Source: Pyrinomonadaceae bacterium MAG19_C2-C3
GTDB lineage: Bacteria; Acidobacteriota; Blastocatellia; Pyrinomonadales; Pyrinomonadaceae
NCBI GenBank assembly: GCA_024330265.1
Contig: JANDLT010000004.1
Coordinates: 1-64,000, forward strand
Direction: 5' to 3'
Length of the DNA stretch: 64,000 bases
The translations under genes and the position numbers were made by a program. Under the pieces are notes generated by a model that was given only the letters and a program-made list of their open reading frames with translations, made no database searches and was not told the DNA's origin. How positions within the stretch are numbered: position 1 is the first letter of the stretch; each line of letters begins with the position of its first letter. This document shows positions 38,070 through 46,506 of this stretch, piece after piece.

Positions 38070-38352
38070 TTTGTCACTCACCTTGTATCTACGCGGTTAA
38101 GGATTTACAGCCCGATTCATCGGGCTTTCCGCCGCAGGCGGCACATAGCCACGCGATTCATCGCGTGGTCGCTTTCAAGCAGAATCCGAAAGCGTTTTAA
38201 CGTTCTTCTCCCCATGGCTTAAGCCAGCGGATTGATAGCCCGTTGAAACGGGCTAAGTGCTGACCACGCGATAAATCGCGTGGCTATCAGCCCGAAGGGA
38301 AAGCCTCGTGAACGAGGCTGAAAACCAAAACTGCGCGGGCGTGAGTTTGTCA
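38070..38352. mobile_element. MITE-like element, copy C
   Basis: The element is 38077-38345 (269 bp), beginning CTCACCTT and ending CGTGAG. Perfect 7-bp direct repeats TTTGTCA flank it (38070-38076, 38346-38352). Six bases (GTATCT) interrupt the left terminal repeat, and one base differs at the right tip, so this copy is more decayed than B and D. Inside are hairpins shared with B and D (AGCCCGATTCATCGGGCT and CCACGCGATAAATCGCGTGG). It lies in the 516-bp gap between the divergent HprK-like gene and hemH. Confidence 0.85.
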
Positions 38353-38383
38353 TTAACAGAAGTTTTAACGACATCCGTATAAT
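38353..38383 (+). promoter_or_regulatory. Putative hemH promoter
   Basis: A perfect -10 hexamer TATAAT is at 38378-38383, 51 bp before the hemH ATG. The best -35 is TTAACA at 38353-38358 with a long 19-bp spacer. The -35 starts directly after the right target-site repeat of MITE copy C, so the insertion abuts the promoter. Confidence 0.4.
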
Positions 38384-38434
38384 GCCTCGTTTCATCAAAA
38401 TCATTTATCCCTATTCGCACAAGGTCAAATTTAT

Positions 38435-39493
38435 ATGACGCAAAATTATGACGCTTTACTCGTGCTTTCCTTTGGCGGACCCGAAGGCATGGCAGACGTA
38501 ATGCCGTTTCTCGAAAACGTTTTGCGCGGGCGTAACGTGCCGCGCGAACGGATGATTGAAGTCTCGCATCACTACGAAATGTTCGGCGGCGTTTCGCCTA
38601 TCAACAATCAAAACCGCCTCCTCATCAACAGGGTTCGTGAAGTGATGCCGCGACATAACATCCACTTGCCGATTTACTGGGGCAACCGGAATTGGCATCC
38701 GATGCTTGCCGATACTCTGGAGCAGATGAAGGCGGACGGCATCAAACGTGCGATTACATTTGTGACTTCCGCGTACAGTTCTTACTCCGGTTGTCGCCAG
38801 TACCGCGAAGACCTCGCCAAAGCCCAAGAAGCGGTTGGCGAGGGCGCGCCGCAGTTCGATAAGCTGCGCGTTTATTACAATCATCCGGGCTTTATCGAAG
38901 CCAACGCCGATTGTCTGCGCGCGGCTTTGCACGAGATTCCGCCTGAACGCCGTGCGGAAACTCGCATCGCTTTCACCGCCCACAGCATACCCGTTTCAAT
39001 GGCGACGAATTGCACTTACGAAGCACAACTATCGGAGACATGTCGGCTCGTCGCGGAAGCGGTCAATCACCCGCACTGGCAACTCGTGTATCAAAGCCGG
39101 AGCGGGCAGGCAAATCAAGCGTGGCTTGAGCCGGACATCTGCGATTACCTTCACACGTTGCGCCGTAAAGCCGTGACGGATGTCGTCATTGCCCCCGTCG
39201 GTTTCATCTCCGACCATATCGAAGTTTTATTCGACCTCGATACGGAAGCCCGTCAAGTAAGTCAAGAAATAAACTTGAACATGATTCGCGCCGCGACCGT
39301 CGGCACACATCCGGCATTTATAGATATGATTTGCGAACTCATCACCGAGCGCATGAACGACAACGCCGTGCGCCGCTTCATCGGCACACGCGGCGCGAAT
39401 CACGATGTGTGTCCGGTCAACTGTTGCCTTCCCGCCGTGCGTCCCAATCTAAATACGGAAGCGCGTCCGGCATCAAATGCGAGCGGCGATTGA
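38435..39493 (+). CDS. hemH: Ferrochelatase, probable [2Fe-2S] type
   Basis: The 352-aa protein has the N-terminal LLVLSFGGPEGMADVMPFLE, the catalytic His in FTAHSIPVSMA and the conserved Glu in GFISDHIEVLFDLDTEA. It inserts Fe2+ into protoporphyrin or coproporphyrin. The cysteine set Cys120 (in SGCRQYREDL), Cys326, Cys330 and Cys331 (DVCPVNCCLP) resembles the four [2Fe-2S] ligands known from actinobacterial ferrochelatases (CpfC). That points to a cluster-bearing enzyme and perhaps the coproporphyrin-dependent route. The start is ATG; the gene stands alone. Confidence 0.93.
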   Translation: MTQNYDALLVLSFGGPEGMADVMPFLENVLRGRNVPRERMIEVSHHYEMFGGVSPINNQNRLLINRVREVMPRHNIHLPIYWGNRNWHPMLADTLEQMKADGIKRAITFVTSAYSSYSGCRQYREDLAKAQEAVGEGAPQFDKLRVYYNHPGFIEANADCLRAALHEIPPERRAETRIAFTAHSIPVSMATNCTYEAQLSETCRLVAEAVNHPHWQLVYQSRSGQANQAWLEPDICDYLHTLRRKAVTDVVIAPVGFISDHIEVLFDLDTEARQVSQEINLNMIRAATVGTHPAFIDMICELITERMNDNAVRRFIGTRGANHDVCPVNCCLPAVRPNLNTEARPASNASGD

Positions 39494-39522
39494 GCATCTT
39501 TAAGTTATTAGAAGCTGTTTGG

Positions 39523-39712
39523 AAAGCCTCGAAGGGGCGAGATTCGATAGCTTGGGGCATCGCCCCAAGAACCATATACCCATATACGTTGAAGCCCTGA
39601 AAGGGCGGGATGTTCTCATAATGTATGTCGCCCTTTCAGGGCTATGTCGTTTTGCTTGACTGCTTACCCGGCGCGTTGCACCGGGCTATCGAATATCGCA
39701 CCTTTGGTGCTT
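39523..39712. repeat. Palindromic repeat array, family 2, copy 1
   Basis: Within the 301-bp gap between hemH and msrP lies a series of small perfect palindromes: CTTGGGGCATCGCCCCAAG (39551-39569), GCCCTGAAAGGGC (39594-39606), its reverse-sense form GCCCTTTCAGGGC (39630-39642), CCCGG/CCGGG around a 9-nt loop (39667-39685) and GCACCTTTGGTGC (39698-39710). A similar array occurs at 51307-51490. Imperfect inverted ends (GAAGCTGTTTGGAA near 39511 and TTGAACACAGCTTTTT near 39722) may bound the unit. Confidence 0.75.
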
Positions 39713-39794
39713 TATACAATCCTTGAACACAGCTTTTTAGAAGTCAGGTTGAATAGCTTATGGCTTCCCTGTTCGATACGGCATCAAAAACAGC

Positions 39795-40757
39795 ATGTTG
39801 ATTAAACAAGCCGACGACATAAAATCAAGCGAGATAACACCGGAGCGCGTCTATTTTTCGCGTCGAAATTTTATCCGCGCCGGACTTCTCGCCGGAAGCA
39901 CACTGGCGACGGGCGCGCTTTATCAGGGATTTCTCGCACCCATCCCGGAAGTGAATTATCAAGACCCGAACGTCATCGCGCGCGGAACTGCGAGCGAGGC
40001 GGGCGAAGCACTCACGCCGTATTCCGACATCACGAGTTATAACAACTATTACGAATTCACCACCGGCAAATACGGCGTCGCGCGTCGCGCACGCAACTTC
40101 GTGACGCGCCCGTGGACGGTGACGGTTGACGGCTTAGTGAACAAGCCGAAAACTTACGACCTCGATGAATTGCTCGGACTCACCGCGCAAGAAGAACGCA
40201 TCTATCGCCTGCGGTGCGTCGAAGGTTGGTCAATGGTCATCCCGTGGACGGGCTTGCCGCTTTCCGCCGTGCTGAAGGAAGTCGAACCGCACGGCGATGC
40301 GGCTTACGTCGCATTTCAAACAATCGAAGCACCGAAGCAGATGCCCGGCTGGAACTCAAGCGGGCTTGATTTGCCTTACGTCGAAGGCTTGCGACTTGAC
40401 GAAGCGATGCACCCGCTCACGCTTCTCGCTTCGGGGCTTTACGGACAACCTTTGCCCGCGCAGAACGGCGCGCCGCTGCGTCTCGTCGTGCCTTGGAAGT
40501 ACGGTTTCAAAAGCATCAAGTCCATCGTCAAAATTACTTTGACCGACCGCCAACCGCCGACGACTTGGAACATCGCCGCTCCGCGCGAATACGGCTTCTA
40601 CTCGAACGTCAACCCCAACGTCGCGCACCCGCGTTGGAGTCAGGCAAAGGAGCGTCGCATAGGCGAATTTTTGCGCCGCGACACGCTTCTTTTCAACGGC
40701 TACGCAGACCAAGTTGCGGGGCTTTATGACAACATGAATTTGCGTAAAAACTTTTGA
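39795..40757 (+). CDS. msrP: Methionine sulfoxide reductase catalytic subunit MsrP
   Basis: The 320-aa protein starts with a Tat signal: [20 protein letters not shown] (about residues 22-41), then mature MsrP features. Molybdopterin contacts include [14 protein letters not shown], and Cys141 in [15 protein letters not shown] is the molybdenum ligand. [20 protein letters not shown] follows. It repairs oxidised methionine in periplasmic proteins, with electrons from the haem protein MsrQ encoded downstream. Length fits the family. Confidence 0.95.
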   Translation: MLIKQADDIKSSEITPERVYFSRRNFIRAGLLAGSTLATGALYQGFLAPIPEVNYQDPNVIARGTASEAGEALTPYSDITSYNNYYEFTTGKYGVARRARNFVTRPWTVTVDGLVNKPKTYDLDELLGLTAQEERIYRLRCVEGWSMVIPWTGLPLSAVLKEVEPHGDAAYVAFQTIEAPKQMPGWNSSGLDLPYVEGLRLDEAMHPLTLLASGLYGQPLPAQNGAPLRLVVPWKYGFKSIKSIVKITLTDRQPPTTWNIAAPREYGFYSNVNPNVAHPRWSQAKERRIGEFLRRDTLLFNGYADQVAGLYDNMNLRKNF

Positions 40758-40785
40758 CCCGAAACGAAGTTGCGAAGTCGCCGCC

Positions 40786-40950
40786 AAAGTCTTCACCTTT
40801 GGGTGGTGGCGCGAAGCGTGGGTGAAGGTGCGTGGTCTGCTCTTTCCTTTGCGCTCCTTCAGCGTCTTCTCTTCGCGGTTCTTTGCGATACAACTAAGGA
40901 GTAACGCCAAGGAGCGCAAAGTGAAGACGCCAAGTCCCGCAAAGAGTCTC
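40786..40950. repeat. Modular inverted repeat, family 3
   Basis: In the msrP-msrQ gap, three segments recur as reverse complements: CTTTGCGCTCCTT (40847-40859) with AAGGAGCGCAAAG (40909-40921), GCGTCTTC (40862-40869) with GAAGACGC (40923-40930), and CTTTGCG (40881-40887) with CGCAAAG (40938-40944). Their order is the same on both sides and not nested, so this is not a simple hairpin. An outer pair CTTCACC/GGTGAAG is at 40791 and 40821. Confidence 0.7.
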
Positions 40951-41002
40951 CCGCTTTTGAGCAATTAGCCACCTTTGTTTTCGCCGCAGTTTTAAGTTCG
41001 AT

Positions 41003-41653
41003 ATGGCTCTCAAAGATTTCAAACTCAAAGACGAAAAGTTCGCGCGCACGCTCGTCTTTATCAACTGCCTTGTTCCCGCCATTCTGCTCGTGACGGATTT
41101 CGCACGCGGGCGGTTGGGCGCAAACCCGCTCGACTTTATGACCGAAGCGACCGGCACACTTGCCCTCATCTTTTTGCTTCTCTCACTGTCCGTCACGCCT
41201 TTGCGTCGCTTAACCGAACTCAACTGGCTTATCAAGTTTCGCCGCCTGATTGGACTCTATGCGTTCTTTTATCTCAGCCTTCATTTCCTGACTTACATCT
41301 GGTTCGACAAGTTTTTTAACTTCGCGGAGATTGCCACAGACGCCATGCGCCGCCCGTTTATACTCGTCGGTTTTACCGCTTTCATCTTGATGATGCCGCT
41401 CGCCGTGACCTCAACCAACAACATGGTAAAGCGTCTCGGCGGCAAGAATTGGAATCGCCTTCACAAGCTGGCTTACCTGTGCGCGATACTCGGCGTGACG
41501 CATTACTTCCTGCTCGTCAAATCCGACATCACAAAACCGCTGGCTTACGCAACACTGCTCGCCGCGCTTCTCGGTTATCGAATCTACATTGCATATTTTC
41601 CACCGACGAAAGGCAACATCATCTCCGCCCCGTCGCCCATCCCACGCCGCTAA
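41003..41653 (+). CDS. msrQ: MsrQ haem-binding membrane subunit
   Basis: The 216-aa integral membrane protein belongs to the ferric-reductase-like family. It has about six helices, with haem-ligand candidates in LYAFFYLSLHFLTYIWFD and NRLHKLAYLCAILGVTHYFL. SVTPLRRLTELNWLIKFRRL is the conserved link between helices. MsrQ passes electrons from the quinone pool or a cytosolic flavin reductase to MsrP. It is in the same direction as msrP, 245 bp downstream, with a repeat between the two. Confidence 0.92.
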   Translation: MALKDFKLKDEKFARTLVFINCLVPAILLVTDFARGRLGANPLDFMTEATGTLALIFLLLSLSVTPLRRLTELNWLIKFRRLIGLYAFFYLSLHFLTYIWFDKFFNFAEIATDAMRRPFILVGFTAFILMMPLAVTSTNNMVKRLGGKNWNRLHKLAYLCAILGVTHYFLLVKSDITKPLAYATLLAALLGYRIYIAYFPPTKGNIISAPSPIPRR

Positions 41654-41959
41654 ATAATTTTTCGATATTTTCAAAAAGGTACGGCATCGCACAGACTTCA
41701 AGCATTCGATAACCGTAAAGTTCACCACGTCGACGCCGGGCTGTTTAGGGTTCACGTTTCAGTTATCGGGAAAACCGGAATGTGTCCTCACGCAAGTGTT
41801 ACCTTCGCGGTGATGAATAGGTTCGGCGTCACAAGTACAGGGGGAAATGAGGGCGAAGATATAGTTGTTACTATGTCTTCGCCCTTCATTATTTTGGCGG
41901 CACGGTTTAGCGGAAAACAGAAAGTCTTTCGCCGCGCGGTATGTGGTCAAGAAACAAAC
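41654..41959. other. Convergent intergenic region
   Basis: This 306-bp gap between msrQ and the minus-strand gene at 41960 holds no gene of coding character. Its only clear structure is the terminator hairpin at 41850-41885. Confidence 0.6.
41850..41885. terminator. Bidirectional terminator hairpin
   Basis: Sixteen-base arms AGGGCGAAGATATAGT and ACTATGTCTTCGCCCT pair with a single G-T wobble around a TGTT loop. On the plus strand the stem is followed by TCATTATTTTGG, a T-rich run. It lies between two convergent genes (msrQ on plus, hypothetical on minus). Confidence 0.75.
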
Positions 41960-42760
41960 TTAATCTTTCGGAAAGATTTGCGCGCCCGCAATCTGCTTTA
42001 AGCTGCGGCGCAAAGGTTTGTACTTGTCTTCCAAGATGATGACAAAAGTTTCGCCCGGAAACTCCATGCCGTTGACGATGCTCTGGATAAGTTCGTTATT
42101 CGCGTTCTGTGCGCGGAAGTTGTACCACCTCTTTTCCGTGATGATACCCAACACATAACACGGTGATTCGGGCAGGTGCGCGACGACTTTGCGCGCGAGA
42201 TACGCGGTGCGAACATCCGCGAAGTCTCGTATCCGGTCGCGCAGATTCTCGACTTGGGTTTCATTCAGATTGTGCGCTCCGAGAGCATCGGACGGCTCGA
42301 AAGTTCGGCGTTCGCTTTGCGCCGCTTCGAGTCTTTCGTAATGCTCGCGCCCGCGTCGCCCGATGCGTTCGACATCTTCCGTCTGCCCGCGCTTGGTATA
42401 GAAGTCATGCAGTAATTCGCATCCGGCAAACACGGTTTGATAGTCATGGCTCATCGCACGTTCAAGGTGCGCGACGCCCGCTTCATCATCGCGCTCAAGC
42501 ATCGCTTGACCGACTAAAAAGTTTGCGCCCGCATGTTGCGCTTCGCGTCCCAGTAACTCGCGTGCGGCGGGTTCGGCTGCCGCCGCGTTCTCCATTTCCA
42601 CAATCAAACGTACTCGTATCCAAAGTTCCGCATCGTCGAGTTCGACGGTGCGCCGTTTCGCTTCGAGCGTGTCGAGTTGTTCGCGGGCTTCCTTTATGTA
42701 TTTGTGTCTCTCACGCCACGCGGTTTGAACTTGCTCGCGCCAAGTGCGATTCATCTCCAT
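41960..42760 (-). CDS. Hypothetical TPR-like protein
   Basis: The 266-aa protein is helical with a TPR-like middle (AEPAARELLGREAQHAGANF, AMLERDDEAGVAHLERAM, about residues 60-140). It ends in a mixed domain with ARKVVAHLPESPCYVLGIIT and VNGMEFPGETFVIILEDKYK. No signal peptide or membrane segment. The last domain reminds me of C-terminal tails seen on M48-type peptidases of related bacteria, but no HExxH motif is present and I cannot assign a family. It is monocistronic, with a terminator after it. Confidence 0.65.
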   Translation of the reverse strand: MEMNRTWREQVQTAWRERHKYIKEAREQLDTLEAKRRTVELDDAELWIRVRLIVEMENAAAAEPAARELLGREAQHAGANFLVGQAMLERDDEAGVAHLERAMSHDYQTVFAGCELLHDFYTKRGQTEDVERIGRRGREHYERLEAAQSERRTFEPSDALGAHNLNETQVENLRDRIRDFADVRTAYLARKVVAHLPESPCYVLGIITEKRWYNFRAQNANNELIQSIVNGMEFPGETFVIILEDKYKPLRRSLKQIAGAQIFPKD

Positions 42761-42995
42761 CGTTAAAATTGTTTTTACAACATGAACCCACCTGAAAACA
42801 AGTCTGCTACCGGCAGCGTCGTGCCACGTTACATTCCATCGAATGCGATTTCATTGCTGATTAAAAGTGAGCGTGTCGGCTTCTCTCACGCGGTACGAAT
42901 GCCGCTTGATTTTTCTGAGTTTCGCCAAAATCCCCGCTCGAAAATTACGCGACTTGTCGCTTGTGCGTGGCTCACTCGTGAAACATATCTATTGA

Positions 42996-43029
42996 CATCT
43001 TACGGTATCTAACGGCATCTTACGGTATC
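42996..43029 (+). promoter_or_regulatory. Direct repeats before the HTH-ParA module
   Basis: CATCTTACGGTATC occurs twice, at 42996-43009 and 43016-43029, with a 20-bp period (about two DNA turns). The first copy overlaps a TTGACA (42993-42998) that may be a -35 box, and the second touches the GGAGG ribosome binding site (43030-43034). Such placement fits an operator or a partition/iteron-like site for the HTH or winged-helix protein of the module. Confidence 0.6.
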
Positions 43030-43042
43030 GGAGGTTTGTGCC

Positions 43043-43252
43043 ATGATTAGCAGACTAGCTCAAACTATGACGCTTACGGAGGCGGAGAAACATCTCGGCG
43101 TTTCGCGCGTCACATTGTGGAGAATTATTAAGGAATATCGCATACCGACGTTTTGCGATGTGCTTGATAAACGTGTCAAGCGCGTCAGATACGCCGACAT
43201 TTCAATCATACTTGGCGAAGCGGAACGCGCGAGACGGGGAGAAGCGGCATGA
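43043..43252 (+). CDS. Small HTH DNA-binding protein (MerR/excisionase-like)
   Basis: The 69-aa protein is essentially one winged helix-turn-helix: [20 protein letters not shown] (about residues 9-28) followed by KEYRIPTF and the wing [10 protein letters not shown]. It fits the excisionase/MerR-like group. It begins with ATG 8 nt after GGAGG and overlaps the ParA gene by ATGA. It probably binds the direct repeats just upstream and regulates the module. Confidence 0.82.
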   Translation: MISRLAQTMTLTEAEKHLGVSRVTLWRIIKEYRIPTFCDVLDKRVKRVRYADISIILGEAERARRGEAA

Positions 43253-44052
43253 AAGTTATTGCGATTGCAAACCAAAAAGGCGGTGTTGGTAAATCCACTT
43301 CGGCGGCAATGCTCGCCGCCGAAATCGCAATTCGCGGCTATGATGTTTTACTGATTGACGCCGACCCGCAGGCAAACGCGACGGCGATTTTTCTCGAACC
43401 CGGAAACGTCAAAACTTCCCTTTCCCATGCCATCATCGGGCGCGAAGGCAAGCCGCCAGCACCGCTCGCCGAAGTGCGTTTGACAACAGAAATCGAGCAT
43501 CTGGATTTAGTTCCGGCGACGCTCGCCCTCGCCAATTTCGACCGCGAACCCGCGCTCTCCGTAACCAAACTTCGCACCGCGATTCGTGAACTCGAAAGCC
43601 AGTATCACTTCGTCATCATTGATACCCCGCCGAACTTGGGGCTTCTGTTGACCGCCGCCTTGACCGCCGCGACGCACGTTTTAATTCCCGTCCAAGCTGC
43701 CCCCTTCGCCCTCAACGGATTGAACGACTTGATGCAGGTCATAGACGGCGCGCGGAGTATCAATGAAGGGTTAGTTGTGCTGGGGGCGGTTTGCACTATG
43801 TTCGACGCGCGGACTTCCGTTTCCGGCGAGTCGTTCAAGGCATTGACGAAGATGATGCCCGACAAGGCTTTCGAGACGATAATCCACCGTCAAACCAAAC
43901 TTGAAGAACTGCCTTCGATGCATCAACCAATCCAAATCTACGCTCCCACCTCACGCGGCGCGGAACAATACGCTTCGCTGACTGATGAAGTCTTAACCCG
44001 ACTTAGCGTTCCGGTCAAAGCTTCACCTTTATCGGTTGTTAGAAAAAGGTAG
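43249..44052 (+). CDS. ParA/Soj-family ATPase
   Basis: The 267-aa protein has the deviant Walker A in [20 protein letters not shown] (with the signature first Lys), Walker A' [13 protein letters not shown] and Walker [15 protein letters not shown]. The C-terminus holds [17 protein letters not shown] and [20 protein letters not shown], typical of chromosomal or plasmid ParA. It forms ATP-dependent patterns on DNA for partition. No ParB gene follows; the next gene encodes a winged-helix protein instead. Coupled by ATGA to the HTH gene. Confidence 0.92.
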   Translation: MKVIAIANQKGGVGKSTSAAMLAAEIAIRGYDVLLIDADPQANATAIFLEPGNVKTSLSHAIIGREGKPPAPLAEVRLTTEIEHLDLVPATLALANFDREPALSVTKLRTAIRELESQYHFVIIDTPPNLGLLLTAALTAATHVLIPVQAAPFALNGLNDLMQVIDGARSINEGLVVLGAVCTMFDARTSVSGESFKALTKMMPDKAFETIIHRQTKLEELPSMHQPIQIYAPTSRGAEQYASLTDEVLTRLSVPVKASPLSVVRKR

Positions 44053-44058
44053 TGCGGG

Positions 44059-45291
44059 ATGAAAGAAAAACCCAAACGAGAAAAAGTGCGCGTCGTCAGG
44101 CGAAAAGCCGGATTGATTATCGAACCGCCGACACCACGCCCGATAGAAGCCGACCATCCCGCGCTCCATTTTTTCAAAGCAAATCCGATTACCGGAGTAC
44201 CGGAGTCGCCGGAAGAACCCGTAACCCCCGCAATCAGAGCACAATCCACCGAAAATCGCGTTTTACACGACACTCAAAAAACTGAAATTACCGGACTACC
44301 GGAGTACCGGAGTACCGCACCTAACGCTTATGTACAACCCGCCCTCCCTGCTCCCGATGAAACACCCATTCAGTCCGCGATTCCGACCTCGAATTTCTAC
44401 CGCAAAACCAATGATATTGCCGACCGCATTGACCGCAATCTGACGCCCGCCGAAAGCAAAATCTTCGACCAACTTGTCCGTCTCTCCGTCGGCTTCAATC
44501 GTGAATGGTGTCAGGTCAGAGTCACGACGCTTATCAAACGCACGGGTTATCGTTCCGATAAAACCGTGCGCGCGGCACTCAACGGGCTGGTTATGAAGGG
44601 GCTGATTTTCCGTCGTTCACACCACAACAACCCGCTTGGCGACGAATATCAAATCGCGCCAAACGGAGGGACTCCGGTACTCCGGTACTGCAGTACTCCG
44701 GTAAAAAGTACTGCGGTACTGGAGTCATTTATTACCGGACATTTAAATACAATCTTAAAAGACAATCAGAATGATGATGAGCCGCCGCGCGACCCGTTGC
44801 TTCCACTCACCGATGAACTGCGGCGGGCGTACATCGAACTCACCGGCGAGAATCCGAAAAGCGGCGAAGCTGACCGCTTCGGCGAATTGGCGAAAATCCT
44901 AATTGACGAACTCAGAGACGCGGCGGCGCAAACCGCATCGGTGACTTCGCCTGCAGCGTTTCTCGCCGCGCATCTGCGGCGCAGACTCGGCACACAATCC
45001 GGCAACGCGAAAGGACAAGCGAACCGGAAAGCACAGGACGCGAACGAAGCTGCGAAGTCGTCACAAGTTTCACCGACGAATGATGCAAACCTAAACGCAC
45101 AGGAAATCGAAGAACACGCCGTGATGCTCGCGGAACTTCTCGCCAACGGCTACACGCTCGACCAAGCGACGGAACAATTCGCGCAAGGCTTCAAAGCGGA
45201 TGATTGGGAAGCCGTCAAAACCGCCGCCCTCAAGCACACGCCGACCGCATCACTTGAAGCCACATCGCCCAAAATAACTCCAGCAAAGTAA
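44059..45291 (+). CDS. Winged-helix protein with octamer-repeat insertions
   Basis: The 410-aa protein has a low-complexity N-terminus (residues 1-110), then a winged-helix domain (NLTPAESKIFDQLVRLSVGF to IKRTGYRSDKTVRAALNGLV and KGLIFRRSHHNNPL, about residues 130-200) of the type found in plasmid replication and phage proteins. A helical C-terminus ends PTASLEATSPKITPAK. DNA clusters of ACCGGAGT octamers flank the domain and are translated as PEYRST- or GTPVLRYCSTP-like segments. It follows parA by 6 bp. It may replace ParB or serve as a replication or regulatory protein. Function not established. Confidence 0.6.
   Translation: MKEKPKREKVRVVRRKAGLIIEPPTPRPIEADHPALHFFKANPITGVPESPEEPVTPAIRAQSTENRVLHDTQKTEITGLPEYRSTAPNAYVQPALPAPDETPIQSAIPTSNFYRKTNDIADRIDRNLTPAESKIFDQLVRLSVGFNREWCQVRVTTLIKRTGYRSDKTVRAALNGLVMKGLIFRRSHHNNPLGDEYQIAPNGGTPVLRYCSTPVKSTAVLESFITGHLNTILKDNQNDDEPPRDPLLPLTDELRRAYIELTGENPKSGEADRFGELAKILIDELRDAAAQTASVTSPAAFLAAHLRRRLGTQSGNAKGQANRKAQDANEAAKSSQVSPTNDANLNAQEIEEHAVMLAELLANGYTLDQATEQFAQGFKADDWEAVKTAALKHTPTASLEATSPKITPAK
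44190..44317 (+). repeat. ACCGGAGT octamer clusters, direct orientation
   Basis: Two clusters, 44190-44206 (two octamers) and 44289-44314 (three octamers, one with a single change), repeat ACCGGAGT head to tail at 8-bp spacing, inside the coding sequence of the winged-helix gene. An 8-bp period does not keep the codon phase, so the repeats cannot be explained by selection for repeated amino acids. Confidence 0.85.
44671..44725 (-). repeat. ACCGGAGT octamer cluster, inverted orientation
   Basis: The complement form ACTCCGGT recurs here about six times, with ACTGCAGT, ACTGCGGT and ACTGGAGT variants, again 8 bp apart. It lies just after the winged-helix domain, facing the clusters at 44190-44317, so the domain-coding part is bracketed by inverted repeats. 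Confidence 0.85.
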
Positions 45292-45341
45292 AACTTGAAA
45301 ATTCAAGCGCGAATTGATTTCAAGCCACCACGACAAAAGCC

Positions 45342-46448
45342 GTGACCGAAACCGCGTTTCCGCAACCTACGATTGAAAGTGAATGGAAATCCGATAAGCC
45401 TTTCGTGCTGGCTTCCGGCGAGACGCTCGACCCGCTGATTTTGCGTTATGCGATTTACGGCGACTTGAATAAATTTCCTGACAACGCGATGCTCGTTTGC
45501 CACGCGCTTTCCGGCTCTGCGCGCGTAGGCGATTGGTGGAAGCCTATGTTAGGGGTGGAAAAAGAATCCGACACCCCTCACAGCCTCTCTAATGCGCGGG
45601 AATGCACCATTTGCATCAACGTCATCGGGTCATGTTACGGCTCGACGAGTCCGCGCACCGTCAATCCGGCGACGGGCAGGAATTTCGGGGCGGATTTTCC
45701 GCTCATCACGATTGGCGATATCGTGCGCGCCCAGCACGAATTACTCATGCATCTCGGCGTCACACATTTGAGTCTCGTCATCGGCGGTTCAATCGGCGGG
45801 ATGCAGGCTGTGCAGTGGGCGATTGAGTTTCCCGAAATGTGCGAACGCATCGTTGCCATCGGAACATCGCCGCTCCCCGCTCTGGGACTTGCGCTGAATC
45901 ATTTACAACGCGCCGCGATACGCCTCGATGCAAATTGGACGGAAGGGAACTACGAAACCGACCACGCGCCAAATCACGGACTCGCCCTCGCCCGCCAGAT
46001 TGCGATGTGTTCGTACAAATCTCCGGCGTTGTTTGACGAGCGTTTCGGGCGCGAACCCGACCATCGTTCAGAGGAAGACCCGCACGTTTCGATTGACGAA
46101 CGCTTTTGCGTCGCCGGATACCTCGATTATCAGGGCGAGATTTTCAAGTCGCGCTTCGACGCCAATTCTTACATCGTGCTTTCCAAAGCGATGGATTTGT
46201 TCGACCCCGTGCGTGATGCGCGTGGTTCGATTCAAAAAGCTTTCGGTCACATCAAAGCCCGCGTCACACTCATCGGCATCACATCCGACTGGTTGTTTCC
46301 GCCCGCGCACGTCGCGCGCTTCGCCGCACAGATGCGCGCGGCGGGCGTGCGCGCCGACTATCTCGAATTTGAATCCGCGCACGGTCACGACGGGTTTCTC
46401 GCCGATGCCAAACGCCTCGCGCCGTTCGTCGCCGCCGCTCTCGCCTAA
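45342..46448 (+). CDS. metXA: Homoserine O-acetyltransferase
   Basis: The 368-aa alpha/beta hydrolase has nucleophile Ser150 in GGSIGGMQAVQWAIEFP, Asp in TSDWLFPPAH and His in ESAHGHDGFL, the MetX catalytic triad. CHALSGSARVGDWWKPMLG and NVIGSCYGSTSPRTVNP are family-specific. It makes O-acetylhomoserine from homoserine and acetyl-CoA for methionine synthesis. The start is GTG with no strong ribosome binding site. No metY or other methionine gene is adjacent. Confidence 0.95.
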   Translation: MTETAFPQPTIESEWKSDKPFVLASGETLDPLILRYAIYGDLNKFPDNAMLVCHALSGSARVGDWWKPMLGVEKESDTPHSLSNARECTICINVIGSCYGSTSPRTVNPATGRNFGADFPLITIGDIVRAQHELLMHLGVTHLSLVIGGSIGGMQAVQWAIEFPEMCERIVAIGTSPLPALGLALNHLQRAAIRLDANWTEGNYETDHAPNHGLALARQIAMCSYKSPALFDERFGREPDHRSEEDPHVSIDERFCVAGYLDYQGEIFKSRFDANSYIVLSKAMDLFDPVRDARGSIQKAFGHIKARVTLIGITSDWLFPPAHVARFAAQMRAAGVRADYLEFESAHGHDGFLADAKRLAPFVAAALA

Positions 46449-46477
46449 AACTTTGCGGCGACGATTGAAACCGTCTA

Positions 46478-46506
46478 TTGACATCAAGCGGCGGGTGTAA
46501 TATACC
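46478..46506 (+). promoter_or_regulatory. Putative promoter of the protease-rSAM cluster
   Basis: TTGACA (46478-46483), a 17-bp spacer and TATACC (46501-46506) form a good sigma-70-type promoter. It lies 30 bp after metXA and 270 bp before the protease ATG, so the transcript would have a leader of about 260 nt. Confidence 0.6.

Noticed and set aside
39331-39600. 89-aa ORF at the end of hemH
   Set aside because: Out of frame with hemH and ends within the repeat at 39523.
40356-40964. 202-aa minus-strand ORF over msrP
   Set aside because: It is antisense to the Tat-signal MsrP gene and runs into the repeat at 40786.
42782-43012. 76-aa ORF before the HTH-ParA module
   Set aside because: Composition is not protein-like, no ribosome binding site is evident, and it runs through the direct repeats that look regulatory.
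44190-44725. CRISPR-like repeats
   Set aside because: The 8-bp units are tandem with no unique spacers of constant length and lie inside a gene.
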